NCBI GenBank assembly: GCA_937881575.1
Contig: CALGEI010000165.1
Location: forward strand, 1 to 48,207
Direction: 5' to 3'
Origin: an uncultured Flavobacteriales bacterium
Lineage (GTDB): Bacteria > Bacteroidota > Bacteroidia > Flavobacteriales_D > Sanyastnellaceae
Length of the DNA stretch: 48,207 bases
Part shown: piece after piece, positions 17,163-25,522 of the stretch
How the letters are laid out: every line of letters starts with the position of its first letter
Numbering within the stretch: position 1 is the first letter of the stretch
Notes under the pieces: generated by a model
Databases searched by the model: none
What the model was told of the DNA's origin: nothing
What the model saw: the letters and a program-made list of their open reading frames with translations, nothing else
Translations under genes and position numbers: made by a program

Positions 17163-17555
17163 ATGATTGCAGACAAAGACACGAACAAGTCGATGACGAC
17201 CACAGCAAGAGGCCGATGGGGCGAGACCCTAGCAGCCGCGCATTTCAAAACCTTGGGTTACACGCTGGTCGCTCGGAACTGGCGTCACCAGAAATTCGAA
17301 ATCGACCTCATCGTCTGCACAGACGATCAGTGGGTTTTCGTTGAAGTTAAAACACGAAAAAAAGGCTATTTCGAATGCGCCTTGGAAGCCGTTGATCTTG
17401 GCAAACAGGAACGAATCATCAAAGCCGCGCATCAGTACATTCTGCGCCAAAGCAATGGGACAAAGGCTGTGCGATTCGATATTTTGTGCGTCGAATATGG
17501 TCACACCGATTGGCGAATTCAGCACATACCAGACGCTTTCATTTCACTGCCCTGA
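17163..17555 (+). CDS. yraN: YraN family (UPF0102) endonuclease-like protein
   Basis: A 130-residue member of the YraN/UPF0102 family, a small restriction-endonuclease-like fold of uncertain role. It shows GRWGETLAAAHFKTLGYTLVARNWR near the N-terminus, then the PD-(D/E)xK-type core FEIDLIVCTDDQWVFVEVKTR, with Asp in EIDLI and E-x-K in FVEVKTR. The core is intact, so nuclease chemistry remains possible. The open frame reaches 17028, but that would overlap the divergent outer-membrane gene and add unrelated residues. ATG 17193 is another possible start. The pseudouridine synthase gene follows after 21 bases. Confidence 0.88.
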   Translation: MIADKDTNKSMTTTARGRWGETLAAAHFKTLGYTLVARNWRHQKFEIDLIVCTDDQWVFVEVKTRKKGYFECALEAVDLGKQERIIKAAHQYILRQSNGTKAVRFDILCVEYGHTDWRIQHIPDAFISLP

Positions 17556-17561
17556 AGCCGT

Positions 17562-17569
17562 TATCTTTG
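17562..17569 (+). promoter_or_regulatory. -7 promoter box for the pseudouridine synthase
   Basis: TATCTTTG is a full TAnnTTTG match just after the yraN stop and ends seven bases before the ATG at 17577. It predicts a leader of about three bases at most. Confidence 0.5.
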
Positions 17570-17576
17570 TGTCATA

Positions 17577-18503
17577 ATGAGGAAAACTCCTTCCGCAGGC
17601 CGACGAGCCTCAACAACCGGTTCAAAAGGCCCATCGAAGTCGACGAAAAGAGCCACGCCAGGTGGTCGTAAGACCGGTGTGACCAAGACATTCCGACCCG
17701 GAACAGCGGGCAAGCCGCAGACGGGTAAACCCCCTCACGCCTTTGGTGGAACCAAAAAGATTGCTTCTGCAAAAAAGCCCTTGCCCAATAGCAATGCGCC
17801 GATGCGGCTGAATCGTTTTGTCTCCAATGCCGGGATCTGTTCGCGCCGGGAAGCCGATGTCCTCATCGAGTCCGGTGCCGTCATGGTCAACGGAGAGATT
17901 GTGACCTCCATGGGCTTCAAGGTGGCAACAACCGACACCGTCCAGGTAGGCGGAGAGTCCATTCGCCCCGATGCCAAGCGCTACGTCCTGTTGAATAAAC
18001 CCAAGGGATTTGGGACTTCAATTGCTGATTTTAACGCACGGCGCGGCGTAATGGAGTTGGTCCAGAAAGCCTGCAAAGAAGAAATTCGGCCGCTCGACAA
18101 GTTGGACCGCGAAAGCACCGGCTTGATGCTATTCACGAATGATGAGCCATTGGCCGTTCGGCTCAATGATCCACGGAGTGGCATGAAACGCCTCTACCAT
18201 GTCGTGCTATCAGACAAGTTGAGCTCAACGCATTTGGACGCAATGAAGGCTGGTTTTGTTCTGGATGAAGGTTTCGTGAAGGCTTCTCAAGTCGAGGTGG
18301 TTGGAGAGGATCGTCATCAAATTGGCCTGGAAATTTTGTCCAGCAGAAGCCGCATTGCACGTCGGATGTTCGAGCATTTCGGTTACAAAGTTCACAAGGT
18401 TGATCGTGTGATGATCGGTCCACTCTCTAAGAAAAACGTCCCACGAGGCACCTTTAGACATCTAACAGAAGCAGAAATTAATTTACTGCTCATGTCCTCC
18501 TAA
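17577..18503 (+). CDS. RsuA/RluB family 16S/23S rRNA pseudouridine synthase
   Basis: A 308-residue enzyme that isomerises a uridine in rRNA. An S4 RNA-binding domain begins at about residue 76 (MRLNRFVSNAGICSRREADVLIE). The catalytic domain follows, with YVLLNKPKGFGTS, then LDKLDRESTGLMLFTND carrying the catalytic Asp in LDRESTG, and KVHKVDRVMIG near the end. An unusual N-terminal extension of about 75 residues, rich in Lys, Arg, Thr, Gly and Pro, precedes the S4 domain; Bacteroidota RluB-like proteins often carry such basic low-complexity leaders. ATG 17802 would give the bare enzyme, but the promoter box just upstream of 17577 supports the long form. The target uridine is not predictable from sequence. 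Confidence 0.9.
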   Translation: MRKTPSAGRRASTTGSKGPSKSTKRATPGGRKTGVTKTFRPGTAGKPQTGKPPHAFGGTKKIASAKKPLPNSNAPMRLNRFVSNAGICSRREADVLIESGAVMVNGEIVTSMGFKVATTDTVQVGGESIRPDAKRYVLLNKPKGFGTSIADFNARRGVMELVQKACKEEIRPLDKLDRESTGLMLFTNDEPLAVRLNDPRSGMKRLYHVVLSDKLSSTHLDAMKAGFVLDEGFVKASQVEVVGEDRHQIGLEILSSRSRIARRMFEHFGYKVHKVDRVMIGPLSKKNVPRGTFRHLTEAEINLLLMSS

Positions 18504-18514
18504 ATATTCGATCG

Positions 18515-19243
18515 ATGCGCAGCTTAGTCATCATTCCTACCTACAATGAAATCGAGAACATCGAAAGGATGCTCGAAACAGCGGTCGCTTTAGAGCCCCC
18601 CTTTCACATTCTCATTGTAGACGATGGATCCCCAGACGGAACAGCTGATGCCGTTTTGTCTTTTCAAAAACGTCATCCAGCGCAAATTCACCTGCTTCAA
18701 CGCGCCGGAAAACTCGGCCTTGGAACCGCCTATATCGCTGGTTTTCAATGGGCAATTGAACGGGAATACGATTTAATCTATGAGATGGACTGTGACTTCT
18801 CACACAATCCAAAAGACTTAATTCGCCTTCGTCAAGCTTGTGTTGATGGCGCTGACGTCGCTGTCGGATCACGCTATGTCAAAGGGGGTGGTGTGAGCAA
18901 TTGGCCAATCGGACGGATTTTAATGAGCTATTTCGCATCGGTTTATGTCAACACAATTTTGTGGCTCGGGGTGCGCGATAGCACCGCGGGGTTCAAGTGC
19001 TATCGACGCGAAGTCTTAGAGTCGATTGACTTGAAACAAATCCGCTTCATTGGCTACGCCTTTCAAATTGAGATGAAGTACAATGCGAAACAATTGGGAT
19101 TTCGCATTCAAGAGGTTCCCATCACCTTCTCGGACCGTGAGTTTGGAACGAGCAAAATGAGCATGGGTATTTTTAAGGAGGCTTTTCTTGGTGTTCTTCA
19201 AATGCGCCTTCGGCGCGTAAAAGCCGCGCCCAGCAAGTCATGA
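18515..19243 (+). CDS. GT2 polyprenol-phosphate sugar transferase (DPM1-like)
   Basis: A 242-residue family 2 glycosyltransferase similar to dolichyl/polyprenyl-phosphate mannosyltransferases, which load a sugar from a nucleotide donor onto a lipid phosphate at the inner membrane. Motifs: IIPTYNEIENIERM (about 5-18), VDDGSPDGT (about 35-43), EMDCDFSHNP (the DxD-type metal site, about 90-99), GSRYVKGG, and the C-terminal RFIGYAFQIEMKY and VPITFSDREFGTSKM. There is no strong C-terminal membrane pair, so it resembles soluble DPM1 rather than GtrB. Its TGA overlaps the dihydroorotase ATG (ATGA), and the trio with dihydroorotase and DUF4296 recurs in Bacteroidota. Confidence 0.9.
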   Translation: MRSLVIIPTYNEIENIERMLETAVALEPPFHILIVDDGSPDGTADAVLSFQKRHPAQIHLLQRAGKLGLGTAYIAGFQWAIEREYDLIYEMDCDFSHNPKDLIRLRQACVDGADVAVGSRYVKGGGVSNWPIGRILMSYFASVYVNTILWLGVRDSTAGFKCYRREVLESIDLKQIRFIGYAFQIEMKYNAKQLGFRIQEVPITFSDREFGTSKMSMGIFKEAFLGVLQMRLRRVKAAPSKS

Positions 19244-20607
19244 CGTCTGTGCAACCGACCCTTTTTAAGCAGGGAATCATCGTCAACGAAGGGCGCAGTG
19301 AAGTCGGTGATGTCCTAACTGGATTGGATGGAACCATTGTAGCCGTAGGAGGCGACCTATCAAATCACCCCGGTTCTAACAACGCCATTATCGTAGACGC
19401 AAAGGACCATTGGTTGTTGCCCGGATGCATCGATGACCAAGTACACTTTCGGGAACCTGGATTGACACACAAGGCCGAAATCGCAACGGAATCTGCAGCC
19501 GCCGCAGCCGGAGGAATTACATCCTTCATGGAAATGCCCAACACCGTGCCTCAAGCGCTCACGCAGCAGCTCTTAGAAGATAAGTATGAACGCGCCGCAG
19601 AGGTGAGCGCTGTGAATTACTCGTTTTTCATGGGTGCTTCCAATGACAATCTGGACGAGGTGCTCAAAACTGACCCCAAACGGGTGTGTGGAATTAAGGT
19701 GTTTATGGGCTCTTCAACGGGCAATATGCTTGTCGATAACAGGGAAGTCCTGGAAGGAGTTTTCAAGGAAAGCCCTATGATTGTGGCAACCCACTGTGAA
19801 GATGAGGCAACGATCCGTCGCAACACCGAGTTGGCACGTGGGCAATTTGGTGAAGCCGTCCCCATCCATCATCACCCGATCATCCGCAACGCCGAAGCGT
19901 GCTACCGCAGCTCCTCCATGGCCGTAGAATTGGCCGAAAAATGGAACACACGGCTGCATATTTTGCACATTTCTAGCGCGAAGGAGGTGAGCCTTTTCCG
20001 AAATGACATCCCAACATCTGAAAAGCGCATCACCGCTGAAGCATGCGTGCACCACCTGTGGTTTACCGATTCAGATTATGAGCAAAAAGGAACCCATATC
20101 AAGTGGAATCCTGCGGTCAAAACAGCCGCCGACCGAGCGGAAATACGGGCAGGCTTGCTTGATGGCAGAATCGACGTCGTCGCGACAGACCATGCACCCC
20201 ATACGCTGGAAGAAAAGCAGCAATCGTATTTCAAAGCGCCTTCAGGAGGCCCTTTGGTTCAGCATGCCTTGGTTGCCATGCTTGAATTAGTCCATCAAGG
20301 TGTTTTACCCATTCATGAAGTGGCCAACCTCATGGCCCACCGGGTGGCGACAGTCTTTGACATTCCAGATCGAGGATACATTCGTCCCGGGTATCAAGCG
20401 GATTTAACCTTGGTTCACCCCAACGCCATTTGGACGGTTGAGCGCCGTGATTTGCTTTACAAATGCGGTTGGTCTCCCTTTGAAGGAACAGCGTTTCGGT
20501 CACGTGTCAAAGGAACTTGGGTCAATGGCACCCATGTTTTTGATGGGCATTCCGTCCAAACTTCACAAGGCAACCATGCCGGCCAGCGGCTCACTTTTGC
20601 ACGATGA
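19240..20607 (+). CDS. pyrC: Dihydroorotase (Bacteroidota type, HxH altered to QxH)
   Basis: Cyclises carbamoyl-aspartate to dihydroorotate in pyrimidine synthesis. The 455-residue amidohydrolase shows most of the metal site: carbamylated-Lys candidate K153 in GIKVFMGSSTGNML, H185 in THCED, H243 in HILHIS and D317 in ATDHAPH. The first metal motif reads D-D-Q67-V-H69-F-R-E-P-G, with Gln in place of the first His of the usual HxH. I recall the same DDQVHF motif in other Bacteroidota dihydroorotases, so this is probably a lineage trait and not decay. It overlaps the upstream GT2 gene and the downstream DUF4296 gene by four bases each (ATGA), implying coupled translation. Confidence 0.9.
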   Translation: MTSVQPTLFKQGIIVNEGRSEVGDVLTGLDGTIVAVGGDLSNHPGSNNAIIVDAKDHWLLPGCIDDQVHFREPGLTHKAEIATESAAAAAGGITSFMEMPNTVPQALTQQLLEDKYERAAEVSAVNYSFFMGASNDNLDEVLKTDPKRVCGIKVFMGSSTGNMLVDNREVLEGVFKESPMIVATHCEDEATIRRNTELARGQFGEAVPIHHHPIIRNAEACYRSSSMAVELAEKWNTRLHILHISSAKEVSLFRNDIPTSEKRITAEACVHHLWFTDSDYEQKGTHIKWNPAVKTAADRAEIRAGLLDGRIDVVATDHAPHTLEEKQQSYFKAPSGGPLVQHALVAMLELVHQGVLPIHEVANLMAHRVATVFDIPDRGYIRPGYQADLTLVHPNAIWTVERRDLLYKCGWSPFEGTAFRSRVKGTWVNGTHVFDGHSVQTSQGNHAGQRLTFAR

Positions 20608-20990
20608 GTCGACTCATGCTAATGATGCTGCTCGTTGCGATGAGCGCCTGCTCTTCTTCGAGACAATCAGGAGTCGAATCTCCTGATGAAATCGTTTCAC
20701 GAGACACCTTTTTATTGATGCTCACAGAGGTGCAATTGATTGAAGGCGTCTTCAAACAGCGCTTGCTTCGCAATGACGACGAAGACATGCTCCTGAAAAG
20801 TCATTATGCTGAGCTTTTTCAGCGATTTGAAATCACAGAAGAACGATTTCTTCAGAGTTACCGATGGTGGTATGAACATCCCTCAGAGATGGACAATCTG
20901 CTGCAAGAAGCCGCTGAAGGGCTGACCGCCATGGAGCGCATTTCCATCCAATCTGAATCCGATTCCACATCGGAACGGCGTCAACGTTAG
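20604..20990 (+). CDS. DUF4296 family lipoprotein
   Basis: A 128-residue small lipoprotein. The signal MSRLMLMMLLVAMSAC ends in a good lipobox with lipidated Cys16. The remaining helical domain contains RDTFLLMLTEVQLIEG and FEITEERFLQSYRWWYEHP, the pattern of DUF4296, followed by a polar Ser/Arg tail. The function of the family is unknown. It is coupled to dihydroorotase by a four-base ATGA overlap and ends tail-to-tail with the minus-strand epimerase gene, whose stop shares bases with its TAG. Confidence 0.85.
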   Translation: MSRLMLMMLLVAMSACSSSRQSGVESPDEIVSRDTFLLMLTEVQLIEGVFKQRLLRNDDEDMLLKSHYAELFQRFEITEERFLQSYRWWYEHPSEMDNLLQEAAEGLTAMERISIQSESDSTSERRQR

Positions 20991-22003
20991 CGGGGGCTCA
21001 GCTGCTCCAAAAATGCCTTCGCTGTTTCATGGATGGTCTCATTGACTTGTTGATAGTGCCAAATCACCCCTTGTTCCGATAATGTTTGTTCCAATCGATT
21101 GGTTTCATAGCGATGGTTTCGATGGGTATTGACAACGGAGTCCTTTGTCACTCGTGAGCGCTTTCCCGTCACACGCTCCCACATCATGGACAAACGCCAT
21201 GCCAGTCCCATCATCCATGTTTTGACAGGACGCGCAGGACTTGGGCGGTTGAATTCAAGTGCCATTTGATCAAATACAGATTGATAAGAACGGTTTTCTG
21301 CATTCAACAAGTACCTCTTTCCCCAACACCCATGGTCCGCCAGCAGCACACAGGCCCTTGCTACGTCCTTTGCCGCAACGAACCCGTTGGATCCTGTTGG
21401 GTACCACTTCAAGCCCTGATGCACCATGGAAAACAACGCAGAAGAACTGCGCTCAAAATCTCCAGCACCAAGGATCACTGTTGGATTGACCGTTAAAACA
21501 TTCAGCCCTTCTTCCTGACCTCGCCAAACCTGCAACTCCGATTCAAATTTGCTTTTTGCATAGGGCGTGACGTCCGGTCCATTCTCGAAAGGGACATCCT
21601 CGTGCACGGATTCTCCTTCCACTCGGCCCAAAGCCGATACAGAGCTCATATGAACCAATTCAGACACCCCCACATGCAGCATGGCATTGACCAGCACCTC
21701 CGTTGCATCGCGATTGATTTGCATCATAAGCTCTGCATCCTTGGGGTGAAAAGACACCACTGCTGCCAAATGGTAAACACGAGAGCAGCCCTTGATCGCA
21801 TCTTCCAGAAAAGACCCATCCCTCAAATCCCCCTCGCACCACTCTAGTTTTTGATCATTCAATCCACGGCTCGCCAAGAAATCCAGGAGCGCCTTTCGAT
21901 TCGACGATGGTCGACACATCAGACGGACCGTTCGGCCTTCCGACAGGAGCTCGGCAACCAAATAACGCCCTACCAATCCTGTCCCACCCGTTACGAATTC
22001 CAT
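20987..22003 (-). CDS. NAD-dependent epimerase/dehydratase family protein (extended SDR)
   Basis: A 338-residue extended short-chain dehydrogenase. The N-terminal cofactor loop is VTGGTGLVGRYLV (about 4-16). It is followed by GDLRD, YHLAAVVSF, the catalytic Ser region HMSSVSALG and the catalytic pair in YAKSK (Tyr and Lys). NPTVILGAGD is typical of the dihydroflavonol-reductase-like/atypical subgroup. The substrate is not predictable. The gene sits beside DUF4296 and dihydroorotase, a neighbourhood I associate with Bacteroidota. A full -7 box ends four bases before its ATG. It is divergent from uvrC with a 44-base gap. Confidence 0.88.
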   Translation of the reverse strand: MEFVTGGTGLVGRYLVAELLSEGRTVRLMCRPSSNRKALLDFLASRGLNDQKLEWCEGDLRDGSFLEDAIKGCSRVYHLAAVVSFHPKDAELMMQINRDATEVLVNAMLHVGVSELVHMSSVSALGRVEGESVHEDVPFENGPDVTPYAKSKFESELQVWRGQEEGLNVLTVNPTVILGAGDFERSSSALFSMVHQGLKWYPTGSNGFVAAKDVARACVLLADHGCWGKRYLLNAENRSYQSVFDQMALEFNRPSPARPVKTWMMGLAWRLSMMWERVTGKRSRVTKDSVVNTHRNHRYETNRLEQTLSEQGVIWHYQQVNETIHETAKAFLEQLSPR

Positions 22004-22007
22004 GTTT

Positions 22008-22015
22008 CAAATTTA
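22008..22015 (-). promoter_or_regulatory. -7 promoter box for the SDR gene
   Basis: The minus strand reads TAAATTTG, a full TAnnTTTG match, and ends four bases before the ATG at 22003. It predicts a transcript without an untranslated leader. Confidence 0.5.
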
Positions 22016-22047
22016 GTTGGAGAATCCGCCCGAAATTCGCAACTCAC

Positions 22048-23853
22048 ATGGCACGTTCTAAACACATCCAGCAGATTCTTGATCGGCTTCCCCATGAGCC
22101 CGGTGTTTACCAGCACTTCGATAGCGAGGGCAAACTTCTGTACGTTGGGAAGGCCAAGGATTTAAAGAAGCGCGTCACGAGTTATTTCACCAAGCAGCAG
22201 CACGAAAACGGGAAGACCCGGCTATTGGTTTCAAAAATCGCTGACGTCCAGTGGCTCATTACGCCCACAGAAGCCGATGCCCTGCTGTTGGAAAATAGCC
22301 TGATCAAAGAGCACAAGCCGATCTACAACATCCAGCTCAAAGACGACAAGACCTACCCCTTCATTGTCATCAAGAAAGAGCCGTTTCCGAGGGTCTTTGC
22401 CACGCGTCAATTCATCCGTGATGGTAGTGAGTACTTCGGACCTTTTCCCAGTGTGAAAACGATGCACACCGTGTTGGAGTTGTGCCGAAAGCTCTATCCC
22501 ATTAGGACGTGCGCGCTATCCTTGACTGAAAGCAACATCAAAAACGATAAGTTCAGGGTGTGCCTGGAGTATCACATCGGCAACTGCTTGGGCCCTTGCG
22601 TTGGACACCAGCAAGCGGATGATTATGAAAAGAGCATCGATGCCATCCGTTATCTACTTCGAGGCAATTTAACCGAAGTCGTGCGCCTGTTGGAAGGACA
22701 AATGAAATCCGCTGCGGAATCCCTTGCCTTTGAAGAGGCTGAGCGGTTCAAGTTGCGCCTGCAGTCCGTTCGAAAATATCAAGCTAAAAACACCATTGTT
22801 CATCCGACCATCACCGATGTAGAGGTCTTCACGGTGGTCCAAGATGCTCGTTGCGCCTATGTCAACTTTCTCAAGGTGCAAAACGGCTCCATCATTCAAG
22901 GTCATACGGCCGAAGTAAAAAGAAGGCTTGGAGAGGAAAACAAGGAGGTGCTCGAGGCCGCGATTGTACAAATGCGCGACCGATTTGGAAGCCAATCACG
23001 GACCATTTACACGCCCTTTCTCGTCGAATTGGCTTTGCCCGAAGTCACGTGCCATGTGCCACAACGCGGTGACAAGCTGCGGTTGGTTGAGCTTTCTGAA
23101 CGCAATGCTAAATTTTTCATGCGCGACCGGCAGAAACAATTGGAGCAAACCAATCCTGAAGCCGCCACGCAGCGGATTCTTGAGACGATGCAAGAGGATC
23201 TTCGTCTAACATCTTTGCCCGTTCACATTGAATGTTTTGACAACAGCAATATCCAGGGCACACATCCTGCATCGGCCTGTGTTGTCTTCAAAAATGGAAA
23301 GCCCGCCAAGTCCGACTACCGAAAGTTCAACATCAAGACAGTGACAGGACCTGACGATTTTGCATCGATGCGAGAGGTCGTCTACCGACGTTACAAGCGC
23401 TTATCAGAGGAAGGGGAATCCTTGCCTCAGTTGATCATCATCGATGGGGGAAAGGGACAGTTGTCTCATGCGATGGAGGCCCTAGAGGAATTGGGATTGC
23501 GCGGAGAAATTGCCATCATCGGCATTGCCAAACGCCTTGAGGAAATTTTCTTCCCGGGCGATAGCCTGCCGCTGTTCATTGATAAGCGGTCTTCTACACT
23601 GAAGCTCATTCAGCACTTGCGCAACGAAGCACACCGGTTTTCACTTGCACACCACCGCGATCGACGCAGCAAGGCTGCATTGCATTCAGAGCTAGACGAC
23701 ATCAAAGGCATTGGCAGCGTAACCCGCCACAAGCTGATGGCGCATTTTAAAACGGTTATCGCGATTCGTCAAGCAACTGAAATTCAACTTCTGGAAGTCG
23801 TGAATCTCAAGGTGGCGAAGAGCATCATACAGCACTTCACGGAGGTGCTCTGA
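22048..23853 (+). CDS. uvrC: Excinuclease ABC subunit C
   Basis: Makes the two incisions of nucleotide excision repair together with UvrA and UvrB. The 601-residue chain has the GIY-YIG nuclease domain (PGVYQHFDSEGKLLYVGKAK at about 15-34), Cys-rich positions typical of UvrC (RTCALSL, CLEYHIGNCLGPC), and a UVR helix pair (about 200-235). The RNase H-like endonuclease domain follows with ECFDNSNIQGTHPASACVVF and IIIDGGKGQL, and then a C-terminal helix-hairpin-helix (DDIKGIGSVTRHKLM). The frame is open from 21907, but those residues overlap the divergent SDR gene; MARSKHIQQIL at 22048 is the normal start. The C-terminus is intact although an insertion sequence begins only a few bases after the stop. 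Confidence 0.95.
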   Translation: MARSKHIQQILDRLPHEPGVYQHFDSEGKLLYVGKAKDLKKRVTSYFTKQQHENGKTRLLVSKIADVQWLITPTEADALLLENSLIKEHKPIYNIQLKDDKTYPFIVIKKEPFPRVFATRQFIRDGSEYFGPFPSVKTMHTVLELCRKLYPIRTCALSLTESNIKNDKFRVCLEYHIGNCLGPCVGHQQADDYEKSIDAIRYLLRGNLTEVVRLLEGQMKSAAESLAFEEAERFKLRLQSVRKYQAKNTIVHPTITDVEVFTVVQDARCAYVNFLKVQNGSIIQGHTAEVKRRLGEENKEVLEAAIVQMRDRFGSQSRTIYTPFLVELALPEVTCHVPQRGDKLRLVELSERNAKFFMRDRQKQLEQTNPEAATQRILETMQEDLRLTSLPVHIECFDNSNIQGTHPASACVVFKNGKPAKSDYRKFNIKTVTGPDDFASMREVVYRRYKRLSEEGESLPQLIIIDGGKGQLSHAMEALEELGLRGEIAIIGIAKRLEEIFFPGDSLPLFIDKRSSTLKLIQHLRNEAHRFSLAHHRDRRSKAALHSELDDIKGIGSVTRHKLMAHFKTVIAIRQATEIQLLEVVNLKVAKSIIQHFTEVL

Positions 23854-23897
23854 AAAAACTGGACAGGAGATGATCGGTTTCTTAATTCCCCAGTCAG

Positions 23898-24224
23898 CTG
23901 AACAAACAACGGAGAAAATTATCCGCAGCCTTCAAGGCGAAGGTTGCGATTGAGGCGCTCAAGGAGCGCAAAACGGTTTGAGAACTTGCTGCTGAGTTCG
24001 AGGTCCACCCATCTCAGGTCAGCATATGGAAACGCGAGTTTCTGGAATACAGCGCTTCTGTATTTGAGGGCGATAGAAAGAAGGGCCAGCGCATCGAAGA
24101 GCTAGAGGCTGAGCGAGAAGCGACCTTTAAGAAGAGCGGTCGTCTGACGATGGATAACGATTGCCTAAAAAAAAGCTCGGGTGATGCGTACTTCAGAAAA
24201 GCGGTCGCTTATCGAGCGTCCTAG
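23898..24224 (+). pseudogene. IS3-family orfA remnant (helix-turn-helix)
   Basis: The translated remnant runs from a CTG at 23898, where an ATG would be expected, through KQRRKLSAAFKAKVAIEAL and, after a stop, ELAAEFEVHPSQVSIWKREF, the helix-turn-helix of IS3 OrfA. An in-frame TGA at 23979-23981 interrupts it after KERKTV. The end of the frame crosses a run of eight A (24167-24174). Restoring a ninth A would bring back the usual ...LKKKLG-stop ending and put orfB in the -1 frame. Start loss, nonsense codon and frameshift together make this a pseudogene. Confidence 0.82.
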
Positions 24225-25053
24225 CCCTGAGCTCAGCGTAATCCGCCAGTGCGAGTTGATGGGGCTTGAGCGGTCGACGTTCTACTGCCGTGTGGCGCCT
24301 CTTTCAGCAGATGAGCTGCCGATGACGCGCAAACTGGACGAGCTTTATGCTGAGGATCCCACGCGAAGAACCCGAAGGATGAGCGACGAATTGAACAAGT
24401 CTGGATTCAACGCGGGCCGGGGCCGCACGCGCCGCCTGATGCAGATGATGCGCATGAAAACGATTTACTGTTGGCCCCGCACAACTGTCTGTGGTCCGGC
24501 GAAGTACAAGGCGCCGTACTTGCTTCGGAAGCTGAAAATCCAGCGCCCCAATCAGGTCTGGGCGCTGGACATCAGCTACATGCCACTGAACCGAGGATAC
24601 GTGTACCTGCTGGTAATCATCGACTGGAAAACACGGTGCGTCCTAGGATGGAGCCTCTCCAATACCATGGAAGCGGCCTGGGTGGTTGAAACGCTATCAG
24701 ACACAGTGGACCGCTAAGGCAAGCCTGAGATTCTCAACTCGGACCAGGGAGCGCAGTTTACCTCTGACGAATACGTCTCCTTTGTCAAAGGATTGGAAAC
24801 GGTGCGCATGTCAATGGACGGAAAGGGTCGGGCCATAGACAACGTGATTGTGGAGCGATTCTTCCGAACCATCCAATACGAAAAGCTCTACATCGAGGTG
24901 CCCCAAACAGCCGCTAACACTTTTAGAATGTGCATGGAATTCATTGCCTACTATAACGACAGGCGAGATCATTCCTCATTGGGCAAACGGCCACCAATGA
25001 GCGTTTACAAGCAGGCCGAAGGAATCAGACAAACCAAACTAAATAAAACTTAA
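24181..25053 (+). pseudogene. IS3-family orfB transposase (DDE), interrupted by a stop
   Basis: A single frame encodes an IS3 OrfB: an HTH_21-like segment (ELYAEDPTRRTRRMSDELNK), then the rve integrase core with the first Asp in WALDISYMPL, the second in NSDQGAQFTS and the Glu in VIVERFFRTI, ending with YYNDRRDHSSLGKRPP. A TAA at 24715-24717 splits the frame between the first and second catalytic Asp, where related proteins have a Tyr before Gly (one substitution away). All three acidic residues are otherwise retained. It would be inactive unless the stop is suppressed. Confidence 0.87.
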
Positions 25054-25117
25054 CTCGACCTGAAATCTGTCCAGTCAGACCGAACCACCTCTTCACGCAG
25101 TCGGATTTCTGATTGTT

Positions 25118-25522
25118 TTAATTCAAAAAACGGGCGCCCGCTCCTACCACGCAGCGATCTGAAAAAATCCGGTGACGGTTGGCTGCGATGCGCCGGTAAG
25201 TCCATCGGGTCAGCGGCTTCAAAACAGACGAGCAAGCCAGCTGGGTGAGTTGCTTGTAAGGTGCTTGCAACGTTTTCCCGAGTCGACTCAAAGCCTCCAC
25301 TTCGGTACAGGCTTCTCCTTCTGCATATACCACCAAAGACTGCAACGGTGGAGTACGCAATTCAACTGGCAGCAATTTGGCAGCCGTTTCTCCTTGCAGC
25401 GGTGCAAAATGCAAGCCACTGGTCTCATCTCCCCACGTCAGGCACTGCTGCACTGCTCGGCTGCACAAACCACACACTCCGTCATAAAATAAAATGGGAT
25501 CGCTCACCGCTTCGCTCACCAT
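25118..25522 (-). CDS. DCC family (DUF393) thiol-disulfide oxidoreductase-like protein
   Basis: A 134-residue protein of the DCC/DUF393 family, named after the conserved D-x-x-C-x-x-C, here Y-D14-G-V-C17-G-L-C20 near the N-terminus. The fold is thioredoxin-like and a redox role is assumed from the CxxC pair; the substrate is unknown. There is no signal peptide, so it is cytosolic. It is the last gene of the minus-strand operon starting at thiL, and its ATG overlaps the end of the nitronate monooxygenase gene by seven bases. The gap to the insertion sequence is about 40 bases. Confidence 0.85.
   Translation of the reverse strand: MVSEAVSDPILFYDGVCGLCSRAVQQCLTWGDETSGLHFAPLQGETAAKLLPVELRTPPLQSLVVYAEGEACTEVEALSRLGKTLQAPYKQLTQLACSSVLKPLTRWTYRRIAANRHRIFSDRCVVGAGARFLN

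Larger units (their letters stand above)
23858..25075 (+). mobile_element. Degenerate IS3-family insertion sequence
   Basis: Bounded by short inverted repeats ACTGGACAG (23858-23866) and CTGTCCAGT (25067-25075). The inner TG...CA ends at 23860 and 25073 give about 1214 bp, a normal IS3-family size. It holds an orfA/orfB pair in IS3 layout, both broken. No target-site duplication is recognisable beside either form of the ends. It lies between uvrC and the 3' end of the thiL operon without visibly truncating either. Confidence 0.88.

Noticed and set aside
21907-22047. 47-residue N-terminal extension of uvrC
   Set aside because: It overlaps the divergent SDR gene and is unlike UvrC; the conserved protein starts at 22048.
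23854-24184. Active programmed -1 frameshift in the insertion sequence at the A8 run
   Set aside because: With eight A residues the OrfB frame is not reached by a -1 slip from OrfA, and both frames carry further stops, so an active fusion transposase is not expected.
23850-25080. Target-site duplication flanking the insertion sequence
   Set aside because: No matching 3-4 base direct repeat was found beside either plausible definition of the ends.
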